In this document: positions 1 through 6,372 of the stretch, one piece after another | Layout of the letters: each line of letters begins with the position of its first letter | Position numbering within the stretch: position 1 is the stretch's first letter | IMG/VR virus record: IMGVR_UViG_3300010885_035726 | Coordinates: 1-20,498 of that record | Length of the DNA stretch: 20,498 bases | Strand: one strand, 5' to 3' | Source: a virus | Made by a program: the position numbers and the translations under genes | Notes under the pieces: model-generated | What the model saw: only the letters and a program-made list of their open reading frames with translations | What the model was told of the DNA's origin: nothing | Databases searched by the model: none

Positions 1-1
1 T

Positions 2-115
2 AATCAGGCAACGCTTTACTTTCGTGACGGCACTACTGCTGGCACACTTAAACTTGTTGTTCGCGCCGGTGCAGCAGGCGCAGAAACCACCATTTTAGAT
101 AACATCCCACAATAA
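2..115 (+). CDS. C-terminal end of a phage structural (probably tail) protein, partial
   Basis: Only the last 37 codons are present; the gene starts before the window. The reading frame runs open from base 2 to TAA at 113-115. The peptide is rich in Thr, Ala and Gly with alternating beta-type residues (LYFRDGTTAGTLKLVVRAG), a pattern common in the C-terminal beta-structured parts of phage minor tail or fibre-associated proteins. Its place just before the lysis genes fits the end of the tail module. The assignment to a tail protein is inference from position and composition. Confidence 0.55.
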   Translation, partial: NQATLYFRDGTTAGTLKLVVRAGAAGAETTILDNIPQ

Positions 116-123
116 GGAAAACA

Positions 124-336
124 ATGAGCGAATTCAACGTATCCCCAGAAAACAAAGCCGCACTACTAGCCCAACGCATCGAACAGTTGAACCTTGAAGG
201 CTACCAACACGAACTGTTAGTAAAGCAGTTTGATGCTGTTGGTGCAGGCGAATCAGACGAAGCAAACGCTTCACGCGCAGCAATCGAAACCATCAAAGCA
301 GCACTAACCGTGTGCGCCGAAGAATTGGAAAACTAA
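124..336 (+). CDS. hypothetical small helical protein between tail and lysis genes
   Basis: A 70-residue protein that I do not recognise. It starts at ATG 124 after a purine-rich AAGGAAAACA, eight bases past the previous stop. The sequence is acidic and predicted mostly helical (NKAALLAQRIEQLNLEGYQ, then an Ala/Glu-rich half) with no signal peptide or membrane segment and one Cys near the end. Its TAA overlaps the ATG of the endolysin gene, so it is probably translated with it. Small helical genes at this position occur in many actinophages, but no function can be given. Confidence 0.75.
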   Translation: MSEFNVSPENKAALLAQRIEQLNLEGYQHELLVKQFDAVGAGESDEANASRAAIETIKAALTVCAEELEN

Positions 337-764
337 TGACCGTTTGGATTGAACCGTTTCCTAAAAAGAAACGTGGTGACGAATTCGGTAACCTTGCCCC
401 TTACCGTAAAGGTCGCCCGCATCGTGGCCTTGACTGGAGTGTTCCAGAAGGTTCACCAATCAAAGCTATTTGTTATGGTCAGGTGAAAGAAGTTGCTTGG
501 TCTGACGGTTTGGGTTGGTATCTGATTCATTCAGGGGATGCTGGCAAAAAGTTTGTTATCTACGCACACCTAAAAGAGAAACCAGACATTGCGGTTAAAA
601 CCCTTGTTCACCCTGGCGAAACCATTATTGGTCACGTTGGAAACACCGGCTCACTAACCACAGGCGCACACTTGCACTTGTCTGTTGCCACCACCAAAAA
701 TGTTCACCTTGCACCCTACGATAAACTTGTTGATCCAGCCAAACTATTTGAAGAAAGCGAATAA
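336..764 (+). CDS. M23-family peptidoglycan endopeptidase (endolysin or tail lysin)
   Basis: A 142-residue single-domain zinc metallopeptidase of the M23 (LytM/lysostaphin) family, expected to cut peptide cross-bridges of host peptidoglycan during lysis. The metal-binding signature is complete: HRGLD (His29, Asp33) and AHLHL (His112, His114), plus YAHL (His78). PEGSPIKAICYGQV and HPGETIIGHVGNTG match the usual M23 core strands. There is no signal peptide and no separate cell-wall-binding domain, so it needs a holin or another partner to reach the wall. The start at 336 is chosen because its ATG overlaps the previous TAA; an in-frame start at 312 would add eight basic residues inside the upstream gene. 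The next gene is a putative holin, which supports a lysis role over a tail role. Confidence 0.9.
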   Translation: MTVWIEPFPKKKRGDEFGNLAPYRKGRPHRGLDWSVPEGSPIKAICYGQVKEVAWSDGLGWYLIHSGDAGKKFVIYAHLKEKPDIAVKTLVHPGETIIGHVGNTGSLTTGAHLHLSVATTKNVHLAPYDKLVDPAKLFEESE

Positions 765-1045
765 TGAAACGGTTTATTAGCATTGCCAAACTTGTTGGTT
801 GGTTTGTGTGGTTTAGTGTCGCTTTGCTACTCATTACTGCAAGCGCAGGGTTAGCTATGGGTGCTGCCACAGGTAACGCTGTCACCGGTGTTATCGTCAT
901 GTTTGGTGGAGCTATGCTTCTTGTGTTTGGTGAGATTGGTCGCACCATGATCACAAAGATGAGTGTTTTGGTTGCTGATTTGCAACGAGCTTTCCGTAAA
1001 GCTGCAGATAGTATTGAAGAGCAAGCTAAAGACCCAAAGAAATAG
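764..1045 (+). CDS. putative holin, small two-helix membrane protein
   Basis: A 93-residue protein with two hydrophobic segments. One is near residues 9-33 (LVGWFVWFSVALLLI, then small residues) and the second near 38-58 (AVTGVIVMFGGAMLLVFG). A charged, amphipathic C-terminal tail (DLQRAFRKAADSIEEQAKD) follows. Small size, two membrane helices, a charged tail and the position directly after the peptidase gene (TAATG overlap) are the usual features of phage holins, which form the membrane lesions that release the endolysin. No sequence family is recognised, so holin is an inference from topology and context. It is the last gene before a terminator. Confidence 0.7.
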   Translation: MKRFISIAKLVGWFVWFSVALLLITASAGLAMGAATGNAVTGVIVMFGGAMLLVFGEIGRTMITKMSVLVADLQRAFRKAADSIEEQAKDPKK

Positions 1046-1063
1046 TCTTATCAGCCTTGTAAG

Positions 1064-1105
1064 CCCCCTACAAGCCCTAACGGTGTCTTGTTAGGGGGTT
1101 TTCTT
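1064..1105 (+). terminator. rho-independent terminator after the lysis genes
   Basis: Two alternative stems can form. One pairs CCCCCT (1064-1069) plus CAAG (1071-1074) with CTTG (1087-1090) plus AGGGGG (1093-1098). The other is a tighter CCCTAAC (1075-1081) with GTTAGGG (1090-1096) around an 8-base loop. Both are followed by TTTTCTTT (1099-1106). The T-run lies on the plus side only, so this ends plus-strand transcription coming from the tail and lysis genes before it meets the convergent minus-strand gene. Confidence 0.8.
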
Positions 1106-1419
1106 TATTCGCCTTTTTCAACCCACCGTTTACGGCGTGCCAACTTTTTTTGGTCAACATAAAACCATTTACGCTCTTCAGGAGTTAGCCCACCCCAAAT
1201 ACCGTATTCTTCTTGAGCTGCGAGAGCGTATTCTTGACACACTTGCACAATCGGGCAACTAGCACAAATAAACTTGGCCATTGTTATTGACTGCTGATCG
1301 CCTGGTTCCGCATAAAACTCTTCTGTGTAACCTTCACACAAAGCACCGTTCTCACTGATTGCGTCGGTAAGTGTTTGTTGAAGTTGTTGAACTTCTTTGC
1401 TTTGTCGTAGGTTGGTCAT
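1105..1419 (-). CDS. whiB: WhiB-family iron-sulfur transcription regulator
   Basis: A 104-residue WhiB-like (Wbl) protein. The four cluster ligands are Cys28, Cys52, Cys55 and Cys61 (C-x23-C-x2-C-x5-C, core CASCPIVQVC). They are followed by the family G-W turn YGIWGGLTPEER and a basic C-terminal tail (KKLARRKRWVEK) that contacts DNA. Wbl proteins carry a 4Fe-4S cluster, bind the principal sigma factor and tune transcription; they are confined to actinobacteria and their phages. This is the only gene on the minus strand. It starts after TAAGG, about eight bases upstream of the ATG, and is divergent from the recombination operon, so it may control that operon or host promoters. The second point is inference. 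Confidence 0.93.
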   Translation of the reverse strand: MTNLRQSKEVQQLQQTLTDAISENGALCEGYTEEFYAEPGDQQSITMAKFICASCPIVQVCQEYALAAQEEYGIWGGLTPEERKWFYVDQKKLARRKRWVEKGE

Positions 1420-1474
1420 ACACTAACCTTACAAACATTGGTATTGTGTTAGCAAATCGTAAAAGGAGAAACAG
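1420..1474. promoter_or_regulatory. divergent intergenic region between whiB and the replication operon
   Basis: This 55-base gap separates the minus-strand whiB start (1419) from the plus-strand nuclease start (1475), so it must hold both promoters or be read through. The plus-strand gene has a strong ribosome-binding site, AAAGGAG, about seven bases before its ATG. CTAAC at 1423-1427 and GTTAG at 1448-1452 form a short dyad that could be an operator. Candidate promoter hexamers are weak in both directions (TTACAA/TAGCAA plus, TTGCTA/TAAGGT minus), so I do not fix a start site. Confidence 0.45.
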
Positions 1475-2344
1475 ATGAATAAATGGGATGTTACTGATTT
1501 GCCGTCGGCGGAGCTGATTGGTGATTTTGTGAATGGTTCACCTGAGTGGCATGAGTTGCGTGATCAGGGTGTTGGTGGGTCGCAGGTTGGTACTTGTTTG
1601 GGGTTGAATCCGTGGGAGTCGGCGTTTACTGCGTGGGCTAGGGCTGTGGGCAAGATTGAGTCGAAGGAGTCTACTTTGGCTATGAAGTTGGGGAACTTGT
1701 TTGAACCTGTGATTAAACAGGCTGTGTTGTTGGAGAACCCTGCCTGGCAGATTTTTGAAACAGGCACTTGGCGTTCAAAACAGCATCCGTTGGCTCACGC
1801 TAATCCTGATGGCATTCTTGTTGATGAGAATGGTGAACTGTCTATACTTGAGATCAAAATGTCACGTTACCCGTGGACTGAAGTGCCAGCACATTATCGC
1901 GCACAGGTTGTTTGGTACATGATGGTTTTGGGTATTCGTAAAGCCAAACTTGTTGCGTTGTTTGGTGGTAATGACATTCAAACTTTTGACATTGCTTATT
2001 CCGATTTTGAAGCTGAAACAAATTTGGCTGGTGTGCAGCGTTGGTGGGAGTGTGTGCAGGAAGAACGCCAACCTGAGTGGGATGGGTCAACAAGCACTTA
2101 TGAAACTGTGCGAGTGTTGAATCCTGACATTGATTCGGGTAAGGAAGTTGACTTGGGGCAGTTGGGTGTTGAGTTGTGGAAAGCTCAGGATGAACTTGAC
2201 AAGGCCACAACTTTGTTGACAGAGTTGAAGGCGCGAACACTTGATTTTATGGGTGACGCAAAAACCGGTGTTGTTAATGGTGAGATTGTTGCTACGAGAT
2301 CAGCTCGTAATGGTGGTTCACCGTTTTTAACGATTAAAAAGTAA
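1475..2344 (+). CDS. YqaJ-type viral recombinase (exonuclease)
   Basis: A 289-residue PD-(D/E)xK exonuclease of the YqaJ family, functionally like lambda exonuclease: it resects double-stranded DNA to give single strands for annealing. Visible family motifs are WHELR (25-29), GGSQVG (34-39) with LNPW (44-47), the acidic Glu of LFEP (77), the catalytic Asp of NPDG (110-113), the catalytic LEIK (125-128), and HYRAQVVWYM (140-149). Beyond about residue 200 the chain becomes a helical C-terminal region (ELWKAQDELDKATTLLTEL). Length is usual for the family. It starts at an ATG with AAAGGAGAAACAG upstream and opens the replication and recombination operon. The next gene looks like its annealing partner. 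Confidence 0.92.
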   Translation: MNKWDVTDLPSAELIGDFVNGSPEWHELRDQGVGGSQVGTCLGLNPWESAFTAWARAVGKIESKESTLAMKLGNLFEPVIKQAVLLENPAWQIFETGTWRSKQHPLAHANPDGILVDENGELSILEIKMSRYPWTEVPAHYRAQVVWYMMVLGIRKAKLVALFGGNDIQTFDIAYSDFEAETNLAGVQRWWECVQEERQPEWDGSTSTYETVRVLNPDIDSGKEVDLGQLGVELWKAQDELDKATTLLTELKARTLDFMGDAKTGVVNGEIVATRSARNGGSPFLTIKK

Positions 2345-2353
2345 GGGAAGATA

Positions 2354-2905
2354 ATGGCTAATTTTAATCTCGCTGATTATGAAACAGTTGAAGAGCGTAT
2401 TCGTAGGTTGTATGAGTTGCATCCTGATGCTCGCATTGTGACAAAGAATTTGACTACGTTGCAGGATCGTCAGGTGTCCACTTGGGTTGTGCAAGCGAAG
2501 ATTTTGTTGCCTGTTTGGACTTTGCCTGATGCGTCGGTGGAGTTTGTGCCGAACGATGGCTGGTATGTGAAAGCGACAGGTTTGGCGTTTGAAGTTGATG
2601 GTGCTGGTATGACACAGAAAACGTCAGCCCTGGAAACCTGCGAAACGAGTGCGATTGGTAGAGCATTGGCCAACATGAATCTTTCCGGCAACCGTCGTGC
2701 AAGCCGTGAAGAGATGGCAAAAGTTGCAACAGGCGTAACCCCTAAAGCCCCTGTACGGGATTGGTTGGCAGAAGCAGAACAGTTAGCTCTCACTTATAGT
2801 GTGGATGCGTTGCGTCAACTGTGGGTTGATGCTCGTGCAGCTAAACAATCAGAAACCGTTTTGGCTGGTATTCAGGGGTGGGCTGATGTTGCCGGAAAGT
2901 CCTGA
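2354..2905 (+). CDS. putative single-strand DNA annealing protein (recombination partner)
   Basis: A 183-residue protein that resembles phage single-strand annealing proteins in layout. A beta-rich first half contains WVVQAKILLP and GWYVKATGLAFEV. It is followed by the helix ALETCETSAIGRALANMNL (92-110), a signature seen in several annealing families (an E-x-x-AIGRALA helix leading into an N-L-x-G loop). A basic segment SGNRRASREEM (111-121) and a helical tail complete it. It lies nine bases after the YqaJ nuclease, and nuclease plus annealing protein is the standard two-gene phage recombination module. I cannot name the subfamily (Erf-like, Sak-like or other) by eye. It overlaps the next gene by 20 bases. 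Confidence 0.6.
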   Translation: MANFNLADYETVEERIRRLYELHPDARIVTKNLTTLQDRQVSTWVVQAKILLPVWTLPDASVEFVPNDGWYVKATGLAFEVDGAGMTQKTSALETCETSAIGRALANMNLSGNRRASREEMAKVATGVTPKAPVRDWLAEAEQLALTYSVDALRQLWVDARAAKQSETVLAGIQGWADVAGKS

Positions 2906-3224
2906 TCAAATCATTAGCCGCCTGAAGTTCATTATTGAAGAGTCAGGTAAAGGGGTTGATGCTTTGTATAACGCTGAAGTTGCCCTGGCTGAATTGGAGT
3001 TGAAGTATGACTCTGAGTTTCAAGCAAAGTTTATTGAAGCGGGTGGAACAGTGGCGGATCGTCAAGCTGTTGCCCGTTTGCAAACTGCGGAACTAAAGTT
3101 TCAGGTGGATGTTGCTAAAGCGTCTGTAAATCGTGTAAAAGCGAAGATTCGTCAACTGTCTGATTCTGGTACTTTGACAGCGGTTATGGCTAAGCAAATT
3201 GAACTGACTTGGAAACACGCATGA
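2886..3224 (+). CDS. hypothetical helical protein in the recombination operon
   Basis: A 112-residue, almost wholly helical protein with heptad-like spacing (DALYNAEVALAELELKYD, then AVARLQTAELKFQVDVAKA), so a coiled coil or helical bundle is likely. I do not recognise a family. The frame is open upstream to 2799, but ATG 2886 is chosen because a purine-rich GGGGTGGG lies just before it and the earlier starts sit deep inside the previous gene. Position between the annealing protein and an HNH protein suggests a recombination or replication accessory role. That is inference only. Confidence 0.75.
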   Translation: MLPESPDQIISRLKFIIEESGKGVDALYNAEVALAELELKYDSEFQAKFIEAGGTVADRQAVARLQTAELKFQVDVAKASVNRVKAKIRQLSDSGTLTAVMAKQIELTWKHA

Positions 3225-3550
3225 CTCCGAAACAGTTCGCTAAGTTTGTTGCCCGTGACCGGTGTTGTTGGCATTGTGGGGCTGATACAGACCTTATCCC
3301 ACATCACAGAGCAAACCGTGGCATGGGTGGTTCTAAAGCCCGTGACAAGCCCGCAAACATCATTGTTATGTGTGCTGAGATTAATGGGTTGATGGAATCT
3401 GATGCTGATACTGCCGCATTTGCAAGAAAAGCTGGTTGGAAACTAGAATCGTGGGAACAACCTAATGTTGTGCCTATTTGGGATAAAAGTTCTGATGAAT
3501 GGTTTGTTCTTGACGATGAAGGTAATAGGGTTGTAAAAAAGTTGTTGTAA
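3221..3550 (+). CDS. HNH-type nuclease or HNH-like zinc protein
   Basis: A 109-residue protein with an HNH-like core. A zinc knuckle CWHC (16-19) is followed by the His pair PHHRANRG (27-34), GGSKARDKPANIIVMC (36-51) with Asn46, then Asn55. This H-H...N spacing fits the beta-beta-alpha metal fold of HNH endonucleases. After residue 60 a short acidic region (WDKSSDEWFVLDDEG) is unlike HNH domains. The start at 3221 is chosen for its ATGA overlap with the previous stop; an upstream in-frame ATG at 3209 would add four residues. Phage HNH proteins nick or cut DNA for packaging, replication or homing. Which applies here is not clear, and it is not next to the terminase. Confidence 0.75.
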   Translation: MTPKQFAKFVARDRCCWHCGADTDLIPHHRANRGMGGSKARDKPANIIVMCAEINGLMESDADTAAFARKAGWKLESWEQPNVVPIWDKSSDEWFVLDDEGNRVVKKLL

Positions 3551-3566
3551 AAGGGAAAGGAACACA

Positions 3567-3809
3567 ATGTGTAAATGTGATTTGACTGATCGGCTTGTTG
3601 CGGAACAGTTTGACATTAGTTATCGCAATCCAAAAGCTGTGGTTGCACCGTTGATTAAAACAAAACTCATAAAAATCAAACCAAAGACTACTTTGGATGA
3701 ACGAGATGTATTGTTTTTTAATGCTGGTCGCCATGCTGGCGGTCATCGTGATCGAGCTGCTATTAAAGCGCATGAAGAGTTACAAAAACTGTTTGAAGAC
3801 GTAGCATGA
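3567..3809 (+). CDS. hypothetical protein upstream of the C5 methyltransferase
   Basis: An 80-residue unrecognised protein. It begins CKCDLTD, with two Cys in a C-x-C pattern and no further Cys. A basic middle (IKTKLIKIKPKTTLDERDV) and a His/Arg-rich stretch (AGRHAGGHRDRAAIKAHEE) follow. The ribosome-binding site AAAGGAACACA sits directly before ATG 3567. The stop overlaps the start of the methyltransferase gene (ATGA), so the two are translationally coupled. Confidence 0.7.
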   Translation: MCKCDLTDRLVAEQFDISYRNPKAVVAPLIKTKLIKIKPKTTLDERDVLFFNAGRHAGGHRDRAAIKAHEELQKLFEDVA

Positions 3810-4366
3810 AAATCGGTTCGCTCTTCAGTGGGTACGGGGGCCTCGATTTGGCTGTTACTGCAGTTACGGGTGCTGAAGTTGTGTGGCATTGTGAATGGGA
3901 TGATGCGCCGGCAAAGATTTTGGAAAAAAACTTTCCAGGTGTTCCCAACTTTAGGGATGTGTCTACTGTTGATTGGTCGGCGGTTGAACCTGTTGACATT
4001 TTGACGGGTGGTTTTCCTTGTCAGGATTTGTCTTTGGCTGGTAAAAGGGCTGGTATGCGTGAAGGAACACGTTCTGGTTTGTGGTCAGAGTTTTTTAAAG
4101 CGATTGAAATTATTAAACCTAGATTGGTGGTTATTGAGAATGTCCGTGGAATCCTTTCAGCGTCAGCACATGGCGACGTGGAACAATGCGAGTGGTGTGT
4201 GGGTGACGGATCAGGTGAACCTTCTTTGCGCGCACTCGGTGCTGTTCTCGGCGACTTGGCCAGTATCGGGTATGACGCTAAGTGGACAGGCGTTCGAGCT
4301 GCAGATGCCGGCGCACCCCATAACCGTTTCAGAGTTTTCATCATCGCCTATCCTGCCCACTCTTAA
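3806..4366 (+). CDS. dcm: DNA cytosine-C5 methyltransferase, catalytic part (motifs I to VIII)
   Basis: A 186-residue polypeptide holding the AdoMet-binding and catalytic half of a C5 cytosine methyltransferase. Motif I is LFSGYGGLDLA (6-16). Motif IV is GGFPCQDLSLAGKR (68-81) with catalytic Cys72. Motif VI is ENVRG (111-115). The motif VIII region is GAPHNRFRVFIIA (169-181). It ends at YPAHS, before the target-recognition domain and motifs IX and X, so it cannot be a complete enzyme alone. The missing half is supplied by the next gene, which begins inside this one in another frame. Typical one-chain phage C5 enzymes are roughly twice this length. Likely roles are protection from host restriction or modification of phage DNA. 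Confidence 0.88.
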   Translation: MKIGSLFSGYGGLDLAVTAVTGAEVVWHCEWDDAPAKILEKNFPGVPNFRDVSTVDWSAVEPVDILTGGFPCQDLSLAGKRAGMREGTRSGLWSEFFKAIEIIKPRLVVIENVRGILSASAHGDVEQCEWCVGDGSGEPSLRALGAVLGDLASIGYDAKWTGVRAADAGAPHNRFRVFIIAYPAHS

Positions 4367-5249
4367 AGCGAGAGATTCGCAAGCCGAAGGTTATGAAGCT
4401 GGATTGCGTAGGGCTATGCCACAAGTGGGAACGATTGTTAAGGGCATTGTTGATGGTGATCCACGGGTTATGGATGTTCCTGAAGAGTCTTTGTTTCGTT
4501 CTCCTAAAGCGAGTGAAGGGCAGGGTGGGGCATTAGGTGAAGCTGAAGCTTTGAAGCGGGGTAATACTGTTGGTGTTCGTGATCAGGTCATGGATTTGGT
4601 TTCGGCTCAGGGGTTACGAGTTTCTCGTGTTGCTGATAATGATTTGTTGCCTACTCCTAACACGATGGAGCATCGTGAGATTAAAACGCCTGAGCAGATT
4701 GCTGAGTTGAAAGCTAAGTCACCTGGTGGTTACAGGGACTTGCGTGAGTCCGTGATAAACGATTTGTTGCCTACACCGATTGTGCGTGATTATAAGGATG
4801 GGTCGTCTGAAGTTTTGCGTGATGGTGAAGTGCAGGTTGATACTGTTGCTCGTGCCATTTTTAATAGTGGTGAAGTGCTGCTTGGAACACCAAGAACATC
4901 GTCAGCTAACGCATCAACTGCTAAACAGATTGATTCTGGTGCGCCAAAGTCACGCCTAGAAGATCAGGTAGAGTTACCGACAACAACGTGGGGTAAGTTT
5001 CAGCCAGCGATTACACGGTGGGAGCAAGTGTTGGGTCGCCCTGCACCAGCCCCAACCAAACCTGATGGTAAGGATGGCTCTCACAGGCTCTCATCGGCGT
5101 TTACAGAGTGGATGATGGGTTTACCTGAAGGTTGGATCACTGGTGTTGGTTTGACCCGTGTGGAAGAGTTGAAGGCTTGCGGTAATGGTGTTGTGCCACA
5201 GCAAGCAGAGATGGCTTTGCAAATACTACTTGAAGGGGTAGAAATTTAA
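4170..5249 (+). CDS. C5 methyltransferase partner: target-recognition region and motifs IX-X
   Basis: A 359-residue protein in the +1 frame relative to the catalytic gene, overlapping it by 197 bases. Its N-terminus (MATWNNASGVWVTDQVNLL, then TWPVSGMTLSG and SEFSSSPILPT) resembles, from memory, a segment often found in phage methyltransferase-associated proteins. The middle carries degenerate LPTP repeats (61-64, 159-163, 199-203; variants at 107-113 and 237-241). The C-terminus has WMMGLPEGW (314-322) and the motif X ACGNGVVPQQAEMAL (336-350) that completes a C5 methyltransferase. The start is uncertain: ATG 4170 gives the family-like N-terminus but lacks a good ribosome-binding site, while in-frame ATG 4140 follows GGTGG. 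Alternatives are a frameshifted product or a sequencing error (see findings). Confidence 0.82.
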   Translation: MATWNNASGVWVTDQVNLLCAHSVLFSATWPVSGMTLSGQAFELQMPAHPITVSEFSSSPILPTLKARDSQAEGYEAGLRRAMPQVGTIVKGIVDGDPRVMDVPEESLFRSPKASEGQGGALGEAEALKRGNTVGVRDQVMDLVSAQGLRVSRVADNDLLPTPNTMEHREIKTPEQIAELKAKSPGGYRDLRESVINDLLPTPIVRDYKDGSSEVLRDGEVQVDTVARAIFNSGEVLLGTPRTSSANASTAKQIDSGAPKSRLEDQVELPTTTWGKFQPAITRWEQVLGRPAPAPTKPDGKDGSHRLSSAFTEWMMGLPEGWITGVGLTRVEELKACGNGVVPQQAEMALQILLEGVEI

Positions 5250-6067
5250 TGTCAATTGAAATAATGTCACTCGTTTTAAATCACTCAAAAGCAAGGGGTC
5301 GAGCCAAACTTGTTCTGATCGGTATTGCAAATCATCAAGGTGATCAGGGAGCATGGCCGTCTATTGCGACTCTCGCCAAATACGCTAACGCTTCAGAGAG
5401 TTCTGTGCAACGGGATTTGCGAACACTTGTTGATTTGGGTGAGTTGCACATCGAGTATCAGGCAGCACCAACCAACTATCAATACAAAACAAACCTGTAT
5501 TGGGTGACCATCTCAGGGGTGTCAGATTTTGAGTCAGGGGTGTCAAATGGAGCAGTCAGGGGTGTCAGATCGAACACTTCAGGGGTGTCACCTGGTGACG
5601 TACAAAACATAATTAAGAAACCTAAAGAAACCTTAATTAACTTAACGTCAGATTTTGAAAAGTTTTGGAATGTTTACCCACGCAAAACTGCTAAGAAAGC
5701 TGCGTTCAAAGTTTGGTCAAATCTTGATGCTGACTTTGATGAAGTGTTAGCTGGTGCGTTGCGTTACGGCAATGACCCGAATCTGCCACCAGAGATTTAC
5801 ATCCCGCATCCTGCAACCTGGTTGCGTAACGAGCGTTGGAATGATCCGATGTTGCCGGAGCGTGTAAAAACACCTGAAGAGTTGAAGAAGATTGAACTTG
5901 AACAGATTCGTGTTAGGCGTGAACGGGAAAAGTTTTTGGCGGAGCAGGAACGTGCTGAGCGTAAACGTATCGAAGATGATGCTCGTGCCGAACCTGCACC
6001 ACGGTGTGAGCATGGCCGTATCATTGCTGCGTGCGCCAAATGTATTAGGGCTGGAAAAGTCGGATAA
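5249..6067 (+). CDS. replication initiator, lambda O-like (helix-turn-helix plus C-terminal domain)
   Basis: A 272-residue replication protein. The N-terminal domain carries a winged helix-turn-helix of the phage replication type (GAWPSIATLAKYANASESSV about 34-53, then DLRTLVDLGEL). A Ser/Gly/Val linker (89-117) contains repeated SGVS. A second domain has FEKFWNVYPRKTAKKAAFKVW (136-156) and HPATWLRNERW (187-197), typical of phage initiators that recruit a helicase or loader. A charged coiled coil (208-245) and Cys253, Cys262, Cys265 (CEHG...CAKC) end the protein. The DNA coding the linker holds four iterons and an AT-rich tract, as in lambda O. It starts at ATG 5249, overlapping the previous TAA. 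No helicase gene is seen in this window, so host helicase may be recruited. Confidence 0.85.
   Translation: MSIEIMSLVLNHSKARGRAKLVLIGIANHQGDQGAWPSIATLAKYANASESSVQRDLRTLVDLGELHIEYQAAPTNYQYKTNLYWVTISGVSDFESGVSNGAVRGVRSNTSGVSPGDVQNIIKKPKETLINLTSDFEKFWNVYPRKTAKKAAFKVWSNLDADFDEVLAGALRYGNDPNLPPEIYIPHPATWLRNERWNDPMLPERVKTPEELKKIELEQIRVRREREKFLAEQERAERKRIEDDARAEPAPRCEHGRIIAACAKCIRAGKVG
5513..5675 (+). other. candidate phage replication origin (four iterons plus AT-rich element)
   Basis: Inside the initiator gene, TCAGGGGTGTCA occurs four times without change, at 5513-5524, 5534-5545, 5556-5567 and 5579-5590. The start-to-start spacings are 21, 22 and 23 bases, about two helical turns. Copy four runs into the dyad GTCACC-T-GGTGAC (5587-5599). 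An AT-rich tract follows at about 5601-5675, containing AATTAAG (5611-5617) and its inverse CTTAATT (5632-5638) and TTAATTAA (5633-5640). Iterons in the linker-coding part of an initiator gene followed by AT-rich DNA is the arrangement of lambda ori within gene O. The repeats are seen directly; origin function is inferred. Confidence 0.7.
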
Positions 6068-6071
6068 ACTT

Positions 6072-6344
6072 TTGGTTGTGGAAGATAACAAAGTTGTTTG
6101 TGAGCAGTGTGGTTGGTCTTGGGCGGTCAATCAGGAAAAACGTCACCGCACCGATCTGCTTTGTGCTTCTTGTCGCGCTAAACCAGCTACCGTCATTCAG
6201 TATGGTGAGTTGCGTTGCATTCCGTGGAATGGTGCGTTTGACAAGGATGGTGTCACCCCAATGTTGGATGGGATACCGTTTCTTCCAGGTGCAAGGATTT
6301 GCAATCATTTAGATTGTTGCAATCCGAAACACATTGTGGCATAG
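6072..6344 (+). CDS. HNH-like zinc-binding phage protein
   Basis: About 90 residues with two zinc knuckles and an HNH-like end. CEQCGW near the N-terminus and CASC form the first site. LRCIPWNGAFDKDG, GIPFLPGARIC and CNHLDCCNPKHI follow. The last motif (C-x-H-x-D-C-x-N-P-x-H) resembles the His-Asn-His end of HNH proteins found in several actinophage genes. The start is uncertain. No ATG lies after the previous stop; TTG 6072 sits seven bases after CGGA, and GTG 6078 is the alternative. The frame is open upstream to 5892, but that part is a shadow of the initiator gene. It may be a DNA-binding or weakly nucleolytic partner in replication. Confidence 0.65.
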   Translation: MVVEDNKVVCEQCGWSWAVNQEKRHRTDLLCASCRAKPATVIQYGELRCIPWNGAFDKDGVTPMLDGIPFLPGARICNHLDCCNPKHIVA

Positions 6345-6372
6345 TGGAGATACCTGATGAAAGGGGTATGTA

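Noticed and set aside
4343-4370. Programmed +1 frameshift at TCT TAA A joining the two methyltransferase frames
   Set aside because: The slip from TCT to CTT pairs poorly and there is no clear stimulatory element. Frame 3 also looks like conserved protein well upstream of this point, which fits two overlapping genes better. It is not fully excluded.
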